Both the position numbers and the translations under genes were made by a program. This document shows positions 42,613 through 53,708 of a DNA stretch of 64,000 nt, in pieces; position 1 is the first letter of the stretch; every line of letters begins with the position of its first letter. The notes under the pieces were generated by a model. That model saw only the letters and a list, made by a program, of their open reading frames with translations, searched no databases and was not told where the DNA came from. The stretch is from Macrothele yani (Eukaryota; Arthropoda; Arachnida; Araneae; Macrothelidae), in NCBI GenBank assembly GCA_039090855.1, contig CM077006.1:46571336-46635335 (forward strand), given 5' to 3'.

Positions 42613-43054
42613 TGTTATTTACAGCTAATTGCAGAGCGATCGTATTACAACCTAGAGCCAAAGAGCTGAATGGCCTCAATCTGTAGGACATCCAGTGTTT
42701 TAAAAGTGAAACTTGACATTCATTTAGTCAAAGCTAAATATATCTTAAAGGAAAATATGAATCTTTGGGTTAATTATGTGTTTGTTTTTCTGCGTGTTCG
42801 GATTTTTTCATGTAACCATAACTGGCAGCTGCATTACGGCCCTTGAATATCTGCGCACCACGCAGTCGCAGGGGTGGTAGTTACACCACTGGGGAGGAAG
42901 TGTAAAGAACAGCATTATAAGAGTAAAGTGAATGTTTGATAGGTGGAAAGAAGTCTGAAAGAAAGATTAAAAAGAAACGGAAGACAGCACTGAGCCTCGG
43001 GAAACCTCAGAACTGAAATCTGGCTAATCGTCCCAGCTGAGCTCTGGTTTGACT
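42613..43054. other. Unassigned DNA
   Basis: Possible right end of a hAT-type element near 42865-42885 (GTAGTTACACCACTG). No gene. Confidence 0.35.
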
Positions 43055-43170
43055 ACTGGATTCAGCATGGGTGGTGTGTTTGCCTTACAGAGCAAGCGAG
43101 CTCTTCTATGAAAGCCGTGACCCTAAATTAGGGATAGGAGAATGCGTATAGACCTTATAGATTAAATGTC
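43055..43170 (+). mobile_element. SINE family 1, degenerate fragment
   Basis: GTGTGTTTGCCTTACAG, GTGACCCTAAATTAGGGATA and a diverged ATAGACCTTATAG. Weak but in the correct order. Confidence 0.55.
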
Positions 43171-43800
43171 TACACACAAATGTGACACTGAGGTCTCCCG
43201 AATTGTTGTCCCATACCGGCGTGAGAAAGAGTTACGCACTTAGTTGTATGGTTAACCACCGTGATCGGTTAAAGGCAAAAGGTGTTAGAGGGAAAAAAAT
43301 GTTGCCTGTTTCTTTTCAGATTTTCGAAGGCATCTAATTATGGTGCCTAAGCACGAGATCATACAACGAAATGAGTAACTCTACCTCACGCCGGAAGGGG
43401 ACAACATTTCGAGAAATCTCAGCAGTCACCCCTTTGACAGTGGCGCAACTATCACCCCTGCAACTGCGGGGTGTGTGGTGGGGCGCATTTAACGAAGGGG
43501 TTACACTGCAGCTGCCAGCTATTATAGTTTTATGAAAAAATCCGCTGAAGCACACGGAAAAACAAAAGAATTAGCCTTAAGATTCATATTTCCCTTTATT
43601 ATATATACACCTTTACCTAAATAAATGTCAAGTTTCACATTTTAGACATTGGATGTCCTACCCTCTCTCCGGGCTGCTGAAGAAAAGTGCGACCCACATG
43701 GGAATTACCCGTGGCGGATGTGGGAAAAGAGTCAGTCACCTAGGATTACGTACACGGAAAGCGCCAACATTTACTCAAGCTGCCGTAGATCTGCGATGTA
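43171..43800. other. Unassigned DNA
   Basis: CAGTGGCGCAACTATCACCC at 43438 looks like a hAT-type terminus. GCTAGTTACGCCACTG at 45636-45651 could be its partner, but no target duplication was seen. Confidence 0.35.
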
Positions 43801-44959
43801 CACTATCTACCAACAAGTAATTGGACACCTGCGATAGCAAAGGAAAACGAAATTTATTCACCTTCAATAGTTGGTGGAGCCTCCACGAGCGGCGATTACA
43901 GCTGCGACCCTCCGGGGCATACTCTCAACCAGACGTTGTACGACGGCTAGCGGTATTTTCTTTCACTCGGCTTGGAGAAGACAGGTCAGTTCCTTCACCG
44001 ATTTCAGACGGTGGGGGCACCCCTTAAGTCGACGCTCCAACTCGTCCCAGAGGTGCTCGATAGGGTTAAGGTCCGGGCTCTGGGCAGGCCAGTCCATTTG
44101 ATTAACCCCATTGTCACTATACTAAGCCATGATGGACCTCGCAACATGACAGGTGGCATTGTCATCCGAAATGGTGCAGTGGGTCTCGGCGTTGAGTCTA
44201 CCAGGAATTGCGACCAAGGGTCCCGTGCCATACCGGGAGAAACACCCCCATAGCATAATTCCACCGCAGCCGAACTTCACAGTTGGTACAATACATTCCG
44301 GCAGGATGCGTTCTCCAGGCCGACGCCAAACCCAGACCCTGCCATATAAACGGTAGAGGGTGAACCTTGATTTGTCGCTCCAGAGAACCTGGCTCCACTG
44401 TTCAACGGTCCACTGTCGACGTTCTTTGCACCACGTTAGCCGAGCAGCACTATTGGACTTGGTGATCAAAAGCTTGTGGGCGGCAGCACGTCCATGATAA
44501 CCGAGCAGATGGGCTTCCTTACGGATGGTATTCATCGAAAGAACACTCCCGGATGCTTGTTGAAACTCCTCGCGGATGTGGCCCTTCGATTTGGTGCAGT
44601 TCTTCCGAATTTCTCTGGCCAGCACCCGTCGGTCTCTAACTCTCAGTTTTGTGGGTCTGTCGGGTCGGGGCACATTCCGACAGTCACCTCTCATCTTCCA
44701 CTTGCCAATCACGTAGACCACTGTCGATTTTGGGTACTTCAACTCGCTGGATATGTCACATATGGATCGGTTATTTCTGTGATACCCGACGATTACACCT
44801 TTCTCCAAATCAGAGAGCTCCGAACTGCGTGGCATCTTGCATGCGACTGGTTGCGTTGTTGTTTCCCACACGATATTTAACGGCGGCGGCCGTGACGTGT
44901 ATCAGGACCACATATATCGTCGATTGCAGGGGGGTCCAATTACTTGTTGGTAGATAGTG
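43801..44959 (-). mobile_element. Tc1-like transposon, family 1, second copy
   Basis: A 1159-bp element with the same termini as 5564-6783 (CACTATCTACCAACAAG) and TA flanks. The minus-strand transposase from MPRSSELSDLEKGVIVG (about 44835) is open to about 44122, 249 codons when counted from the upstream ATG at 44871. It has helix-turn-helix ISSELKYPKSTVVYVIG and VLWSDKSRF (first aspartate kept, next glutamate changed to K). A deletion of about 60 bp relative to copy 1 removes the segment before DDNATCHVARS (LPTLWQFNGVDPCYF). A stop follows SIMA, then SPDLNPIEHLWDE continues. Confidence 0.92.
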
Positions 44960-45141
44960 TATAAGAGGGTGATTTCTTCAAGTGATTTACTTTTGCTTTG
45001 GACAAAACAATAACACGAAATCGAGCACAGTATCTGTGAAAGAAAAAAGGAGAGCGCGCGAAGAAACTTCCTAAACACGAACAATTCTTTTTGCCGCAGA
45101 GTGAATTAAGCTCAGTTGCTATTTCTAATGAAAAATATGAC

Positions 45142-45188
45142 GATTTGTTTAGCACGTTAACTGTTCAAAGTTAACGTGCTAAACAATC
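45142..45188. repeat. Near-perfect hairpin
   Basis: TTGTTTAGCACGTTAAC, an 8-nt loop, then GTTAACGTGCTAAACAA with one extra T in the left arm: a stem of about 17-18 bp. Not part of any recognised element. Confidence 0.7.
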
Positions 45189-45261
45189 ATTGCATTATGT
45201 ACTTCTGTTCCAAAAAGTATTTTAAAAGTTAAAACTACAGGACTCTAGGTACACCCTTACT

Positions 45262-45485
45262 ATTTTTTTTTTGGTTTTAATTGAAAGTTGAACGACCACC
45301 GTGAGCAATTCAATGGGCTATAAACAGTCGTCCGTCTTTAATTTAGGGTCACTGGTTCCAAGGAAGGGAGAGAGCCAGTACCGTAAGACAAACACAGCAT
45401 ACATGCCTCACCGGGATTCGAATTCGGACTCTTCTCGGACGAATGGGCATAAGCCAGCGCTTAGACCACTGCGCCACCGGGGCGT
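45262..45485 (-). mobile_element. SINE family 1
   Basis: Minus strand, T-rich tail at left, body complement present throughout, head complement ACCACTGCGCCACCGGGG at right. Moderately diverged. Confidence 0.85.
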
Positions 45486-46313
45486 CCCTGCTTTTCCAGA
45501 TATTGTCCGTGCTTCCTGAGCCTCCCTCCCACCACCACACACACACCACGAAAAAAACATCCTCCCTCGTATTCGAAATCCTGGGAAAATTACTGCATTT
45601 AGGGATGCTGAAGTAAAACTTGCCGGGGAACGCACATTGTGCTAGTTACGCCACTGATATTCGCTTAGCTATTTAATATATGATAACAAAATGATAGCCC
45701 TAAGAGTTGCACATAGTAGTAGCTAAACCTTGAAACAAACAAACAAACAAACAAAATGAACAAAACTAATGAAAGAGGACGAAAATGGTCAAAGGCGACT
45801 TCGACCGGAAAATTTCAGTTGGAAAGGTAACAGGGGGAAATATTATTTGCCTTCGGGGAAGGAGTTGCACCCAAGGAGGTTAGAATAATACTTCTGCAGA
45901 TGCTCTGGTCTCTTAACCGTGAAGCAGCAAGGTGTGGGAATTTGGCATTGTTTACATGATACTTACGCAATTTCATCTGTTTGTATTTTGGAATTGCGTG
46001 GTGTTTAGTTGCAGAAACCGTGTTAATGTCAAACCGGAATGATTTATACTTCTTACACGAGTGAAGTTTACAATTTTAACGTTATGTTTTGTTTAGAATT
46101 CGCACCAATGTTCGTGTATTTCAATTTAAAATAAAAATGGGAAGGAGCCTCAAAATTATTAAGAATTTTATAAATTCAGCATTTTCTCACACATTGGCAA
46201 CAAGTTACGATGCAAAATTGGAAATATTTGCGACGAAAGAAGGCGATTCGGCCAACACAAAATGCATTGTAATAGCATTGAAAACCATGAGCTTTTCACC
46301 CACACTTTGACGG
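45486..46313. other. Unassigned DNA
   Basis: No feature except a CA-rich run at 45528-45548 and a CAAA repeat at 45735-45755. Confidence 0.4.
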
Positions 46314-46539
46314 GCCGCCCAGGTGGCGCAGTGGTCTAAGCGATGGCTTCTGATCATTTGTCCGAAAGGGGTCCGGGTTCGAATCCCTGTGAGGCATGGA
46401 TGTTGTGTTTGTCTTACGGCACTGGCTCTCTCCCTTCCCTGGAACCAGAGACCCTAAATTAAGGACGGGCGACTGCTTATAGCCCATTGAGTTGCTCACG
46501 GTGGTCGTTAAACCTCCAATAAAACAAAACAAAAAAAAT
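46314..46539 (+). mobile_element. SINE family 1 with 11-bp target duplication
   Basis: CACTTTGACGG flanks the copy at 46303-46313 and 46540-46550. A box region GGTGGCGCAGTGGTC, B box GGTTCGAATCC, full body, A-rich tail. Confidence 0.92.
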
Positions 46540-46775
46540 CACTTTGACGGCCGTCGCTCGCGGTTATAGGCTTCACGCAAAGTCGTACTACTTTATTAAC
46601 AAGGGCATCTCCAGATATCTTATTCTAACCTCCTTGGTTGTATCTCCCAACGAGTTAGAAATACATAGAGTGCTTCTGTGATTATTTCTCCGCTGATGCA
46701 GCTGAAGCTAACGAGAGGAGAGGCCGCCATCTTTGATGAGGTACAACTTCTGTGTATGTCAGGAAGTCACCTCAG

Positions 46776-46992
46776 GCCGCCCCGGTGGCGCAGTGGTCTA
46801 AGGCGCTGGCCTATGATCATTCGTCCGTAAGGGGTCCGGGTTCGAATCCCGGTCAGGCATGGATGTTGTGTTTGTCTTACGGCACTGGCTCTCTCCCTTC
46901 CCTGGAACCAGTGACCCTAAATTAGGGACGGGCGACTGCTTATAGCCCATTGAGTTGCTCACGGTGGTCGTTAAACCTCCAATCAAAAAAAA
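46776..46992 (+). mobile_element. SINE family 1, best-preserved copy
   Basis: AAGTCACCTCAG flanks the copy at 46764-46775 and 46993-47004. The head reads GCCGCCCCGGTGGCGCAG with B box GGTTCGAATCC. It agrees with the majority of the other copies at nearly every position, so it is probably young. Confidence 0.93.
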
Positions 46993-47004
46993 AAGTCACC
47001 TCAG

Positions 47005-48127
47005 TTCTTTCAGCTGTTTGGCGATCGTGTTATATTCCATCACAGAGTTAAGGCTACAGTTTTGTAAATATTCTCAAGTATCAGCACATTTTGGATAAAT
47101 ATGATCAACATTAAAATTCATTTTGTAGCTTTTAATTGTAAGAATAAAAGAAACAAGCATGGCGGAACTACAGTTTACAAGTAAGCTTCGTTTTTGAATG
47201 AGGTTGAGCTGTAAATGCCCAGTTAATCAAACACAAGAAATAAAACATCTAATCTGTTTAGTTGGTGATTAAAGCAGAAGATAAACCATTTTAATATCTG
47301 TGTAATTTTAAGACTTTTTATTCCTTATATTTTGTAAACAAAGTCGCACTCAGTGCGGACCCTGAATTATGATTACTACTCATTATGGGGAGCTGAGGTT
47401 ACCTGCATGGGTTACTAACCCTGAGGTTTTTTTTTTTGGGAACAATTTTTACCTATGTAAGTGTATTTTTTTACATATGCTGAGCATGTCTTGCAACTAA
47501 TATTTGCATACATATTCTAGAATCTGTAGAGTGTACATGTAACGTCTTCCAGGGGCAACAAAATGTCAAAATCTTAGGAACCTGCAATTTCTTATTATGC
47601 AACAAAAATCATGTACCCATGGCGAATAATCATTAGATAGCAAATATTGGTAAAGAAGTCAATTTATAGTTACTTAAATTACAGAAGTAATAATTGTGAT
47701 TGGTAATATAAATTTATTGTTTGCTGACACCTGTCAGAAAACAATCTAGTGTTCTATCTGAAAGCACAGTGTCACACAGCTTGTGTTCTAGGCATTTGTC
47801 TCCGATTAGTGGTTAATCTGTAGTATTACTGCAACAAAGTGCGAATGCGGAGCTTGAAAATTTCTTGACCGAATACTCTTTATTTATGAATGTGCAAGTA
47901 TAATGTGTGTGATCTTTCTCATAGCAAAAAAACTACAGGCAATATTGATTTAAAACTGAAAATAGGAAACAGGGAGTACAATGGTACCTCAAAAATTCAA
48001 ACAACATAAAGTATTTATGAAAATGCGCAAAAAACTATGAAATGACAATTGAAAAAAAAGTATAATGCTCTAAGCAAATGGAATAATACAGAAGAAAGGG
48101 ACTAACAACTTTTTGTAAGAACTACTT
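47005..48127. other. Unassigned AT-rich DNA
   Basis: No gene, RNA or repeat recognised. Confidence 0.45.
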
Positions 48128-48348
48128 GCACTCAAAATAGTATAACTATACGAAATTTCTTGGAGTAGAATACAAATAAAACTTTCCAAGCTTTCGCACA
48201 TCAACCAGATGGCTTTCTCAAAGAAAGAGGTTGTCTACCTTCCTTGAGAAAGCCATCTGGTTGATGTGCGAAAACTTGGAAAGCTTTATTTGTATTCTAC
48301 GCGAAGAAATTTCGGATTTTAGTATAATTATACTATTTTGAGTATAAT
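48128..48348. repeat. Long palindrome
   Basis: Left arm (48128-48222) and right arm (48238-48348) are reverse complements with a few mismatches, sharing ACTCAAAATAGTATAA, GAATACAAATAAA and ATCAACCAGATGGCTTTCTC. The spacer is about 15 nt. The transcript would form a hairpin of about 95 bp. It may be a MITE or an inverted retrotransposon end. Confidence 0.8.
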
Positions 48349-49547
48349 TTGGTGTACAATTCCTACTTATTAAACTACTTGCATTTGATTTTTGTGTGAT
48401 AGGTGCCTTTTTATTTATTTTTTATTTTTTTGAAAAATGTGACCTCTGATTCATGATGGATAAACAGTCAGTATGTCAGTGCAACAAATTGCCAGTTATT
48501 CCTTTTGCAGCAACCACATGATAGGTTACTATTAAACAAATATCACTCACATAAATCAGTCTTTCTTTGAATTGAACAAGTTGTGCCTGTATTTCTCTAA
48601 AATACAAATCAGTCAGACTTGTGGTGCTTCCAGTAAGACTGCTGAAGGAACCCACAAAATAACAACACAAAACATAAACATTTGCTCACCAAACTTTTTG
48701 CACACCATGAATGTAAATCAGTGGTTTTTAATCTTTCACTTCATATTAATAAGAGGCTGTGCCCTTAAAATAAAAAAAATGAAAAACTATGTGCAGCACA
48801 TCTTACCAATTTCCAAAATGTGTACAAATATCAGGTGAAAACCACCAAATTTCAACTGTGGAAATACAAAAAACTAGGCTTCTTAAAAAAAGTAAAATAT
48901 GAAAGTGCAAATAAAAAACATTAAATACTTAATTTACTGAAATAAAAAAAAGACAATTTTTTGTTTCATAAAAAAATTAAAGTTCATAATCTGAATTTTA
49001 TAGTCATTGAGCCCAAGACTTGAAAAATACCTAAAATAATACATGCCCAGAGAAAATTTACCTGCCCATGTATTAAAAGCAGGATGTGTAGAAAGATTTT
49101 TCTTTTGATGGCAAAAATTAGAAGTCTTTTTAGGTTCAAAAAGTACATAAAACTATTTTTAGCTACTCAGTATTGGTATTGCTAACTGTAAATAGCATTT
49201 GGAGTCAAATATCGTTTGGAGTATCATATTGCCCCAATGTCTGTCTATATCTGGGTCACAGGGAAGTTAACAGAAGTGAGATATACATATATATCTTTGA
49301 AAACAACAGAAATTAGGCCACCAAGTTTATTTAAACTGCACTTGAGAATAATTATTTTGAGTTCTTTTTCTTACGGATAAACCTTGGAAGATAGTTAAAA
49401 ACATAGCAAATAAACACATATAGATACATAAATAAAATAATTTTGATCAAAAAAGGATTTACTCATTCCTGCTGTTAAAATACATCAAAAAGTAAACCGA
49501 CAGAATCAAAAATACAGGAAAAGGTAAATAATATTCATTTGTAATGT

Positions 49548-49548
<1 letters not shown>
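48349..49548. other. Unassigned AT-rich DNA
   Basis: No coding frame or repeat I recognise. Confidence 0.4.
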
Positions 49549-49591
<43 letters not shown>

Positions 49592-49600
49592 CGTATATAT
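49549..49600. repeat. (TA)n microsatellite
   Basis: Alternating AT broken once or twice by G/C, followed by a GA-rich run and further TA at 49634-49646. Confidence 0.9.
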
Positions 49601-49649
49601 AGAGAGAGGGTGGGCGACATCATGACCATTTATGTATATATATATACTG

Positions 49650-49955
49650 TATGTATGACCTTAGCTAAAAAAGACATGCAAATAATGCAGACAACTCAAA
49701 GAATATACTGTATATAGAGAGAGTGAAATCACTGAAATGGCAATGGGCTGGACATGGTGCCAAAAGAGCAGACCATCGATGGACAACCGAAATTCTGGAC
49801 TGGATTCCGAAGGACAGAAAACGACCCAGAAGAACCCATGGGAAATGGGTGGACGAAATTCGAAAGCATGCCGGAGTAACATGGAGGAGACAGGCTAGAG
49901 ACAGACAATAGTGGAAGAAATTTGGGGGGACCATTCAGCAGTGGATTGATAATGG
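49650..49955 (+). mobile_element. RTE/BovB-type LINE copy H, 3' fragment
   Basis: Encodes VKSLKWQWAGH, ILDWIPKDRKRPRR, GKWVDEIRKHAGVTWRR and ends at CAGTGGATTGATAATGG, then TA repeats. Its tail faces copy E's tail. Confidence 0.88.
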
Positions 49956-50006
49956 TATATATATCATCATCATTGACAATCATTATCATTACGATATATA
50001 CAGTAT

Positions 50007-53000
50007 CATCATCATCATCATTGTCAACCATTATCAATCCACTGCTGGACGAAGGTCTCCCCAAGTTTCCTCCACAACGGTCTGTCTTGTGCAAGTCTCC
50101 TCCATGTCACTCCCGCATACCTTCGAATTTCATCCACCCATCTTCCATGTGGTCTTCTTCGGGGTCTTTTCCTGTCCCTTGGAATCCAATCTAAAATTTC
50201 GGCTGTCCATCGATGATCTGTCCTTCTGGCAGTATGTCCAGCCCATTGCCATTTAAGAGATTTAACTCTGATCATGATGTCTTCCACTCTCGTCATTTTT
50301 CGGATCCACAAGTTCCTCTTCTTATCTCTCCTGGTTACACCAAGCATGCACCTCTCCATGCTACTTTGAGTTGTCTGCAGCCTTTGTATGTCTCTTTTAG
50401 TTAAGGTCCACGTCTCTGCATCATACGTAAGCACTGGAAGGATGCATTGATCAAACACTTTTCTTTTAAGACATAATGGCATATTGCTCTTGAAAATTAT
50501 GCTGTTTCTTCCAAAAGCTCTCCAGGCAAGTTTTGTACGCCGATTAATTTCTTCATCAATGTGACCCTCACTTGATATCTGCTGTCCAAGATAAACGTAC
50601 GTGTCTGTTATCTCCAGCTTTTCTCCATCAATCGATAAATCTTCATTTCTTGTAAAAGCATTGAACATCACTTTTGTCTTCTGAAAGTTCATTTTTAATC
50701 CCACTTCTTTACTCTTGTCAGCAAGTTCCTGGATCATACTCTGCAGCTCTGATGGGGTAGTTGCAAAAATGACTACGTCATCAGCAAAACGAAGGTGGGT
50801 TAGATAATCTCCATTAATCTTTATCCCCTTGTTTTCCCAGCTCAGCGACTGAAAAACACCCTCCAATGTGGCATTAGAGAGCTTCGGAGATATGGTGTCA
50901 CCTTGTCTCACTGCCTTTCCAATTTTTACGTGTGTTGTATTTTCAAACAGCCGAATCTTTGCACTTGCATTTTCATAGATGTTATTAATAATATTAATGT
51001 ACGCATCTTCAATACCGCAGGTTTTCAGAGCCATTGTAACTGCTGATGGTTTCACCGAATCAAAGGCTTTTACATAATCGATAAAAGCCATGCACAATGG
51101 AAGTTCATATTCTCTCGCTCTTTCAATTAGTTCTCTCAGCACACGGATATGATCTATTGTGCTGTAGCCACTCCTGAATCCAGCTTGTTCTCTCGGTTGA
51201 GCCATGTCCAGTGTTACCTTCAAGCGGTGTGAAAGAACTTTAGTGAAGATTTTATAAACTACTGATAGGAGGCTGATAGGTCTGTAGTTTCCGAGATCCT
51301 CAATGTCACCTTTCTTATGTAGCAGGATCATTGTAGCGGTGTTCCAATCCTCAGGAATCTTTCCTTCATTAAGGCATCGAGTGAAAATTTGGGCGAGTAC
51401 TGTTTCGATTTCTCCACTTGCTTCTTGTATGATGTCTACAGTAATTCCATCTTCTCCTGGAGCTTTTCCCCGCTTCATGTTCTTGATTGCATGTGCAACT
51501 TCTGCTGGAAGGACTGGAAGAACTCTGGTACTGATACCTTTCATGATGTCTGGAGTGCATGTATCATCCCTTTCATATAATTTGGAGTAGAAATATTTCA
51601 CTCTTGTCAAAATTTCGCCTCTATTTCTTGTTACAGAACCATCTTCTTTTCTCAGTGCCATAATCTGTTTTCTTCCCTTACTGAGATGTCCCTTTGCTAT
51701 CTTTAGGCTTTGGTTGTTTTCAATTGCTTTCCTCACTAGTTCACAGTTGAATTTTCTTACGTCTTCAGTGATACTTTTTCTTACTGTCTTGCATAGCTCT
51801 ATATATTCCACTTTGGAAGTCACATCTTCTTTAGTTGTCCTCATCTCTCTTCTTTTTTGCATCAACATTTTCGTTTTTCCTGATAATTTATTTACATGCA
51901 ACTTGTTCTTAGACCCAGCTAATTTTGTTGCTGTTTCCATAAGAGCTTTGGTTACTTTTCTGTTAACTTCAGAAATATCCACTTCTTCTGATGTTAGGCC
52001 TTCTAAAGCAGAGAACCTGTTCTTCAGTTCCAACTTGAAGGTATTATGGTGTTTTTTAAGGTTGGTTATGTCAATAGATTTTGTTTGTCTTATGAGCTTG
52101 CCACGTTCAAGTTTGGTGTTGAGGTACATCTTACATCTCACCAATCTATGGTCACTACCTGTGTTGAACTTGTTTAGCACACTGCAGTCTTCTATGACGA
52201 ATTTTTTGTTACACATAATAAAATCAATTTCACTTGTCGTCCCATTTGGATGTCTCCATGTCCATTTCCTGTGTGGCTTTTTCTTGAAGAAGGAGTTCAA
52301 GATGAAAAACCCTTCTGCCTCTGCAAACTCAACGAGAGTATTTCCACGCTGGTTTCTGTTGCCGTGACCGAATTTACCTACTGAAGTTTCATTCTGTTGC
52401 CGTTGCCCTATTTTTGCATTGAAATCTCCCATAATTATTTTCAAGTGCTGCTTACCTTTATTATTTAGATGACGAATTTCCTCATAAAATTCTTCAATTT
52501 CTTCTTCAGGATGACTTGTGGTGGGTGCATAAGTTTGAATAATCTGAGCCTGGTATCTTTTCGAGAGTTGGATAACAAGTCGTGCAGCTCTGTCAGAGGA
52601 ACTTTCAACTTCTACAACTTTATCCTTCAGTTTCTTGTTTATTATAAATCCAACACCACTAGTTCTGCCAGTATCTGTCCCACGATAGTAGAAGAGATGT
52701 CCACTTTTCAGTTCGATGAGATCTTCTCCTTTTCTCCTTACCTCACTTAGCCCCACGATGTCCCACTTGATCCTTTGTAGTTCCTCTTCCAATTCAAGAA
52801 GCCTTGAATCAGAAGATAGGGAGCGTCCGTTGTACGTAGCCAAGGTCAGCATCAGATGGCAGCCTAGTCCGGTCCTCCGGGGATTCTTAGCACCCTCTGC
52901 CTTCATGTCGCACTGGCCGCTGCCTTGGCCAGGTACATTCCAGCTGCCGGAGACTGAGGGCCAAGATTTAAGTTGTGGAATCATTTTGGAGGGGTTTGGC

Positions 53001-53120
53001 CATAACTCACCACGCTGGCCAAGCGGGTTGGTGAGTGTGTGATATCATTTCCTCTAATCCCGATGGTATAGTTATACCGCTATTGGCGGTCGTCAGAGCC
53101 CCTTTAGTGGGAACAGGATG
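50007..53120 (-). mobile_element. RTE/BovB-type LINE copy E, full-length ORF
   Basis: Minus-strand copy of about 3.1 kb with short 5' leader, one long ORF and CAT-repeat tail (complement ATG). CAGTAT on both sides (50001-50006 and 53121-53126) probably belongs to the target duplication. It sits between AT-rich microsatellites: 49989-50000 region on the tail side and (TA)n 53126-53167 on the head side. Confidence 0.93.
50024..52984 (-). CDS. RTE endonuclease/reverse transcriptase, intact 986-codon ORF
   Basis: Single protein combining apurinic-type endonuclease and reverse transcriptase, which would nick a target and copy its own RNA there. Endonuclease at residues ~45-260: LATYNGRSL, VGLSEVRRKG (catalytic glutamate), QTYAPT, GDFNAKIG, NGTTSEIDFIM, GSDHRLV (catalytic histidine). 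RT at about 480-760: RGKAPGEDGI, NYRPISLLSV, QAGFRSGYST, AFIDYVKAFDS (V where sister copies have E), VRQGDTISP, LRFADDVVIF (catalytic aspartates). C-terminal domain 770-986 with YLGQQISSEG, WQWAGHTARR and WIPRDRKRPRRR. The length is usual for RTE. All catalytic residues I can identify are present. The chosen ATG at 52984 is the first in frame; another at MKAEG (residue 27) is equally possible. Confidence 0.93.
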   Translation of the reverse strand: MIPQLKSWPSVSGSWNVPGQGSGQCDMKAEGAKNPRRTGLGCHLMLTLATYNGRSLSSDSRLLELEEELQRIKWDIVGLSEVRRKGEDLIELKSGHLFYYRGTDTGRTSGVGFIINKKLKDKVVEVESSSDRAARLVIQLSKRYQAQIIQTYAPTTSHPEEEIEEFYEEIRHLNNKGKQHLKIIMGDFNAKIGQRQQNETSVGKFGHGNRNQRGNTLVEFAEAEGFFILNSFFKKKPHRKWTWRHPNGTTSEIDFIMCNKKFVIEDCSVLNKFNTGSDHRLVRCKMYLNTKLERGKLIRQTKSIDITNLKKHHNTFKLELKNRFSALEGLTSEEVDISEVNRKVTKALMETATKLAGSKNKLHVNKLSGKTKMLMQKRREMRTTKEDVTSKVEYIELCKTVRKSITEDVRKFNCELVRKAIENNQSLKIAKGHLSKGRKQIMALRKEDGSVTRNRGEILTRVKYFYSKLYERDDTCTPDIMKGISTRVLPVLPAEVAHAIKNMKRGKAPGEDGITVDIIQEASGEIETVLAQIFTRCLNEGKIPEDWNTATMILLHKKGDIEDLGNYRPISLLSVVYKIFTKVLSHRLKVTLDMAQPREQAGFRSGYSTIDHIRVLRELIERAREYELPLCMAFIDYVKAFDSVKPSAVTMALKTCGIEDAYINIINNIYENASAKIRLFENTTHVKIGKAVRQGDTISPKLSNATLEGVFQSLSWENKGIKINGDYLTHLRFADDVVIFATTPSELQSMIQELADKSKEVGLKMNFQKTKVMFNAFTRNEDLSIDGEKLEITDTYVYLGQQISSEGHIDEEINRRTKLAWRAFGRNSIIFKSNMPLCLKRKVFDQCILPVLTYDAETWTLTKRDIQRLQTTQSSMERCMLGVTRRDKKRNLWIRKMTRVEDIMIRVKSLKWQWAGHTARRTDHRWTAEILDWIPRDRKRPRRRPHGRWVDEIRRYAGVTWRRLAQDRPLWRKLGETFVQQWIDNG

Positions 53121-53122
53121 CA

Positions 53123-53167
<45 letters not shown>
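53123..53167. repeat. (TA)n microsatellite
   Basis: Uninterrupted TA of about 40 bp between the head of RTE copy E and a small RTE tail fragment. Confidence 0.92.
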
Positions 53168-53171
<4 letters not shown>

Positions 53172-53276
53172 CTCCCCAACTTTCTGCCACAATTGTCTGT
53201 CTTGAGCCTATCTCCTCCATGTTACTCCGATATGCTTTCGAATTTCATCCACCCATCTCCCATGGGGTCTTCTGGG
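53168..53276 (-). mobile_element. RTE tail fragment F1
   Basis: Minus-strand 3' end of RTE (AAGGTCTCCCCAACTTTCTG, CATCCACCCATCTCCCATGG). Broken off at a T22 run. More diverged than copy E, closer to copies C and H. Confidence 0.8.
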
Positions 53277-53537
53277 GTTTTTTTTTTTTTTTTTTTTTTT
53301 TGTAACACCTAAGCTATGATTTAACTCCGGAGCTCCAGATGTTTTTCCCTGATGTGTGGTATGGGGTTCCTGAGTTGTGTTATTCTATGTCACTTGTGTT
53401 TAGAATCATGAAAGTGGGTTACTTCTGGTTAATTCTATGTTTATTTCTACTACGTCTAATTCCTGCAGCAAGGTGCAATGTTGATGTGGTCTAATTACTA
53501 CATGAGGGTGCTTTACTTCTTTTTACTGATATATGTA
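53277..53537. other. Unassigned DNA after poly-T
   Basis: T22 at 53279-53300 followed by about 240 bp with no recognised feature. It may be an inserted retrosequence. Confidence 0.35.
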
Positions 53538-53681
53538 TAACATCAACCATTATCAATCTACTGCTGGATGAAGGCCTCCCCAAGTTTCTTCCACAATTGT
53601 CTGTATTGAGCCTGTCTCCTCCGTGTCACTCCTGCATGCTTTCGAATTTCATCTCCCATGGGGTCTTCTCCTGGGTCTTAT
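53538..53681 (-). mobile_element. RTE tail fragment F2
   Basis: Repeats the same 3' RTE segment as F1 (CAACCATTATCAATCTACTG to GGGTCTT). With F1 it probably represents one insertion split or two short insertions in a (TA)n-rich site. Confidence 0.8.
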
Positions 53682-53708
53682 ATATATATATACAGAGAGA
53701 GAGAGAGA

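Noticed and set aside
46314..46992. Genuine tRNA-Leu genes
   Set aside because: The tRNA-like heads are followed by a shared 130-bp body and poly-A tail with 11-12-bp target duplications, so they are SINEs.
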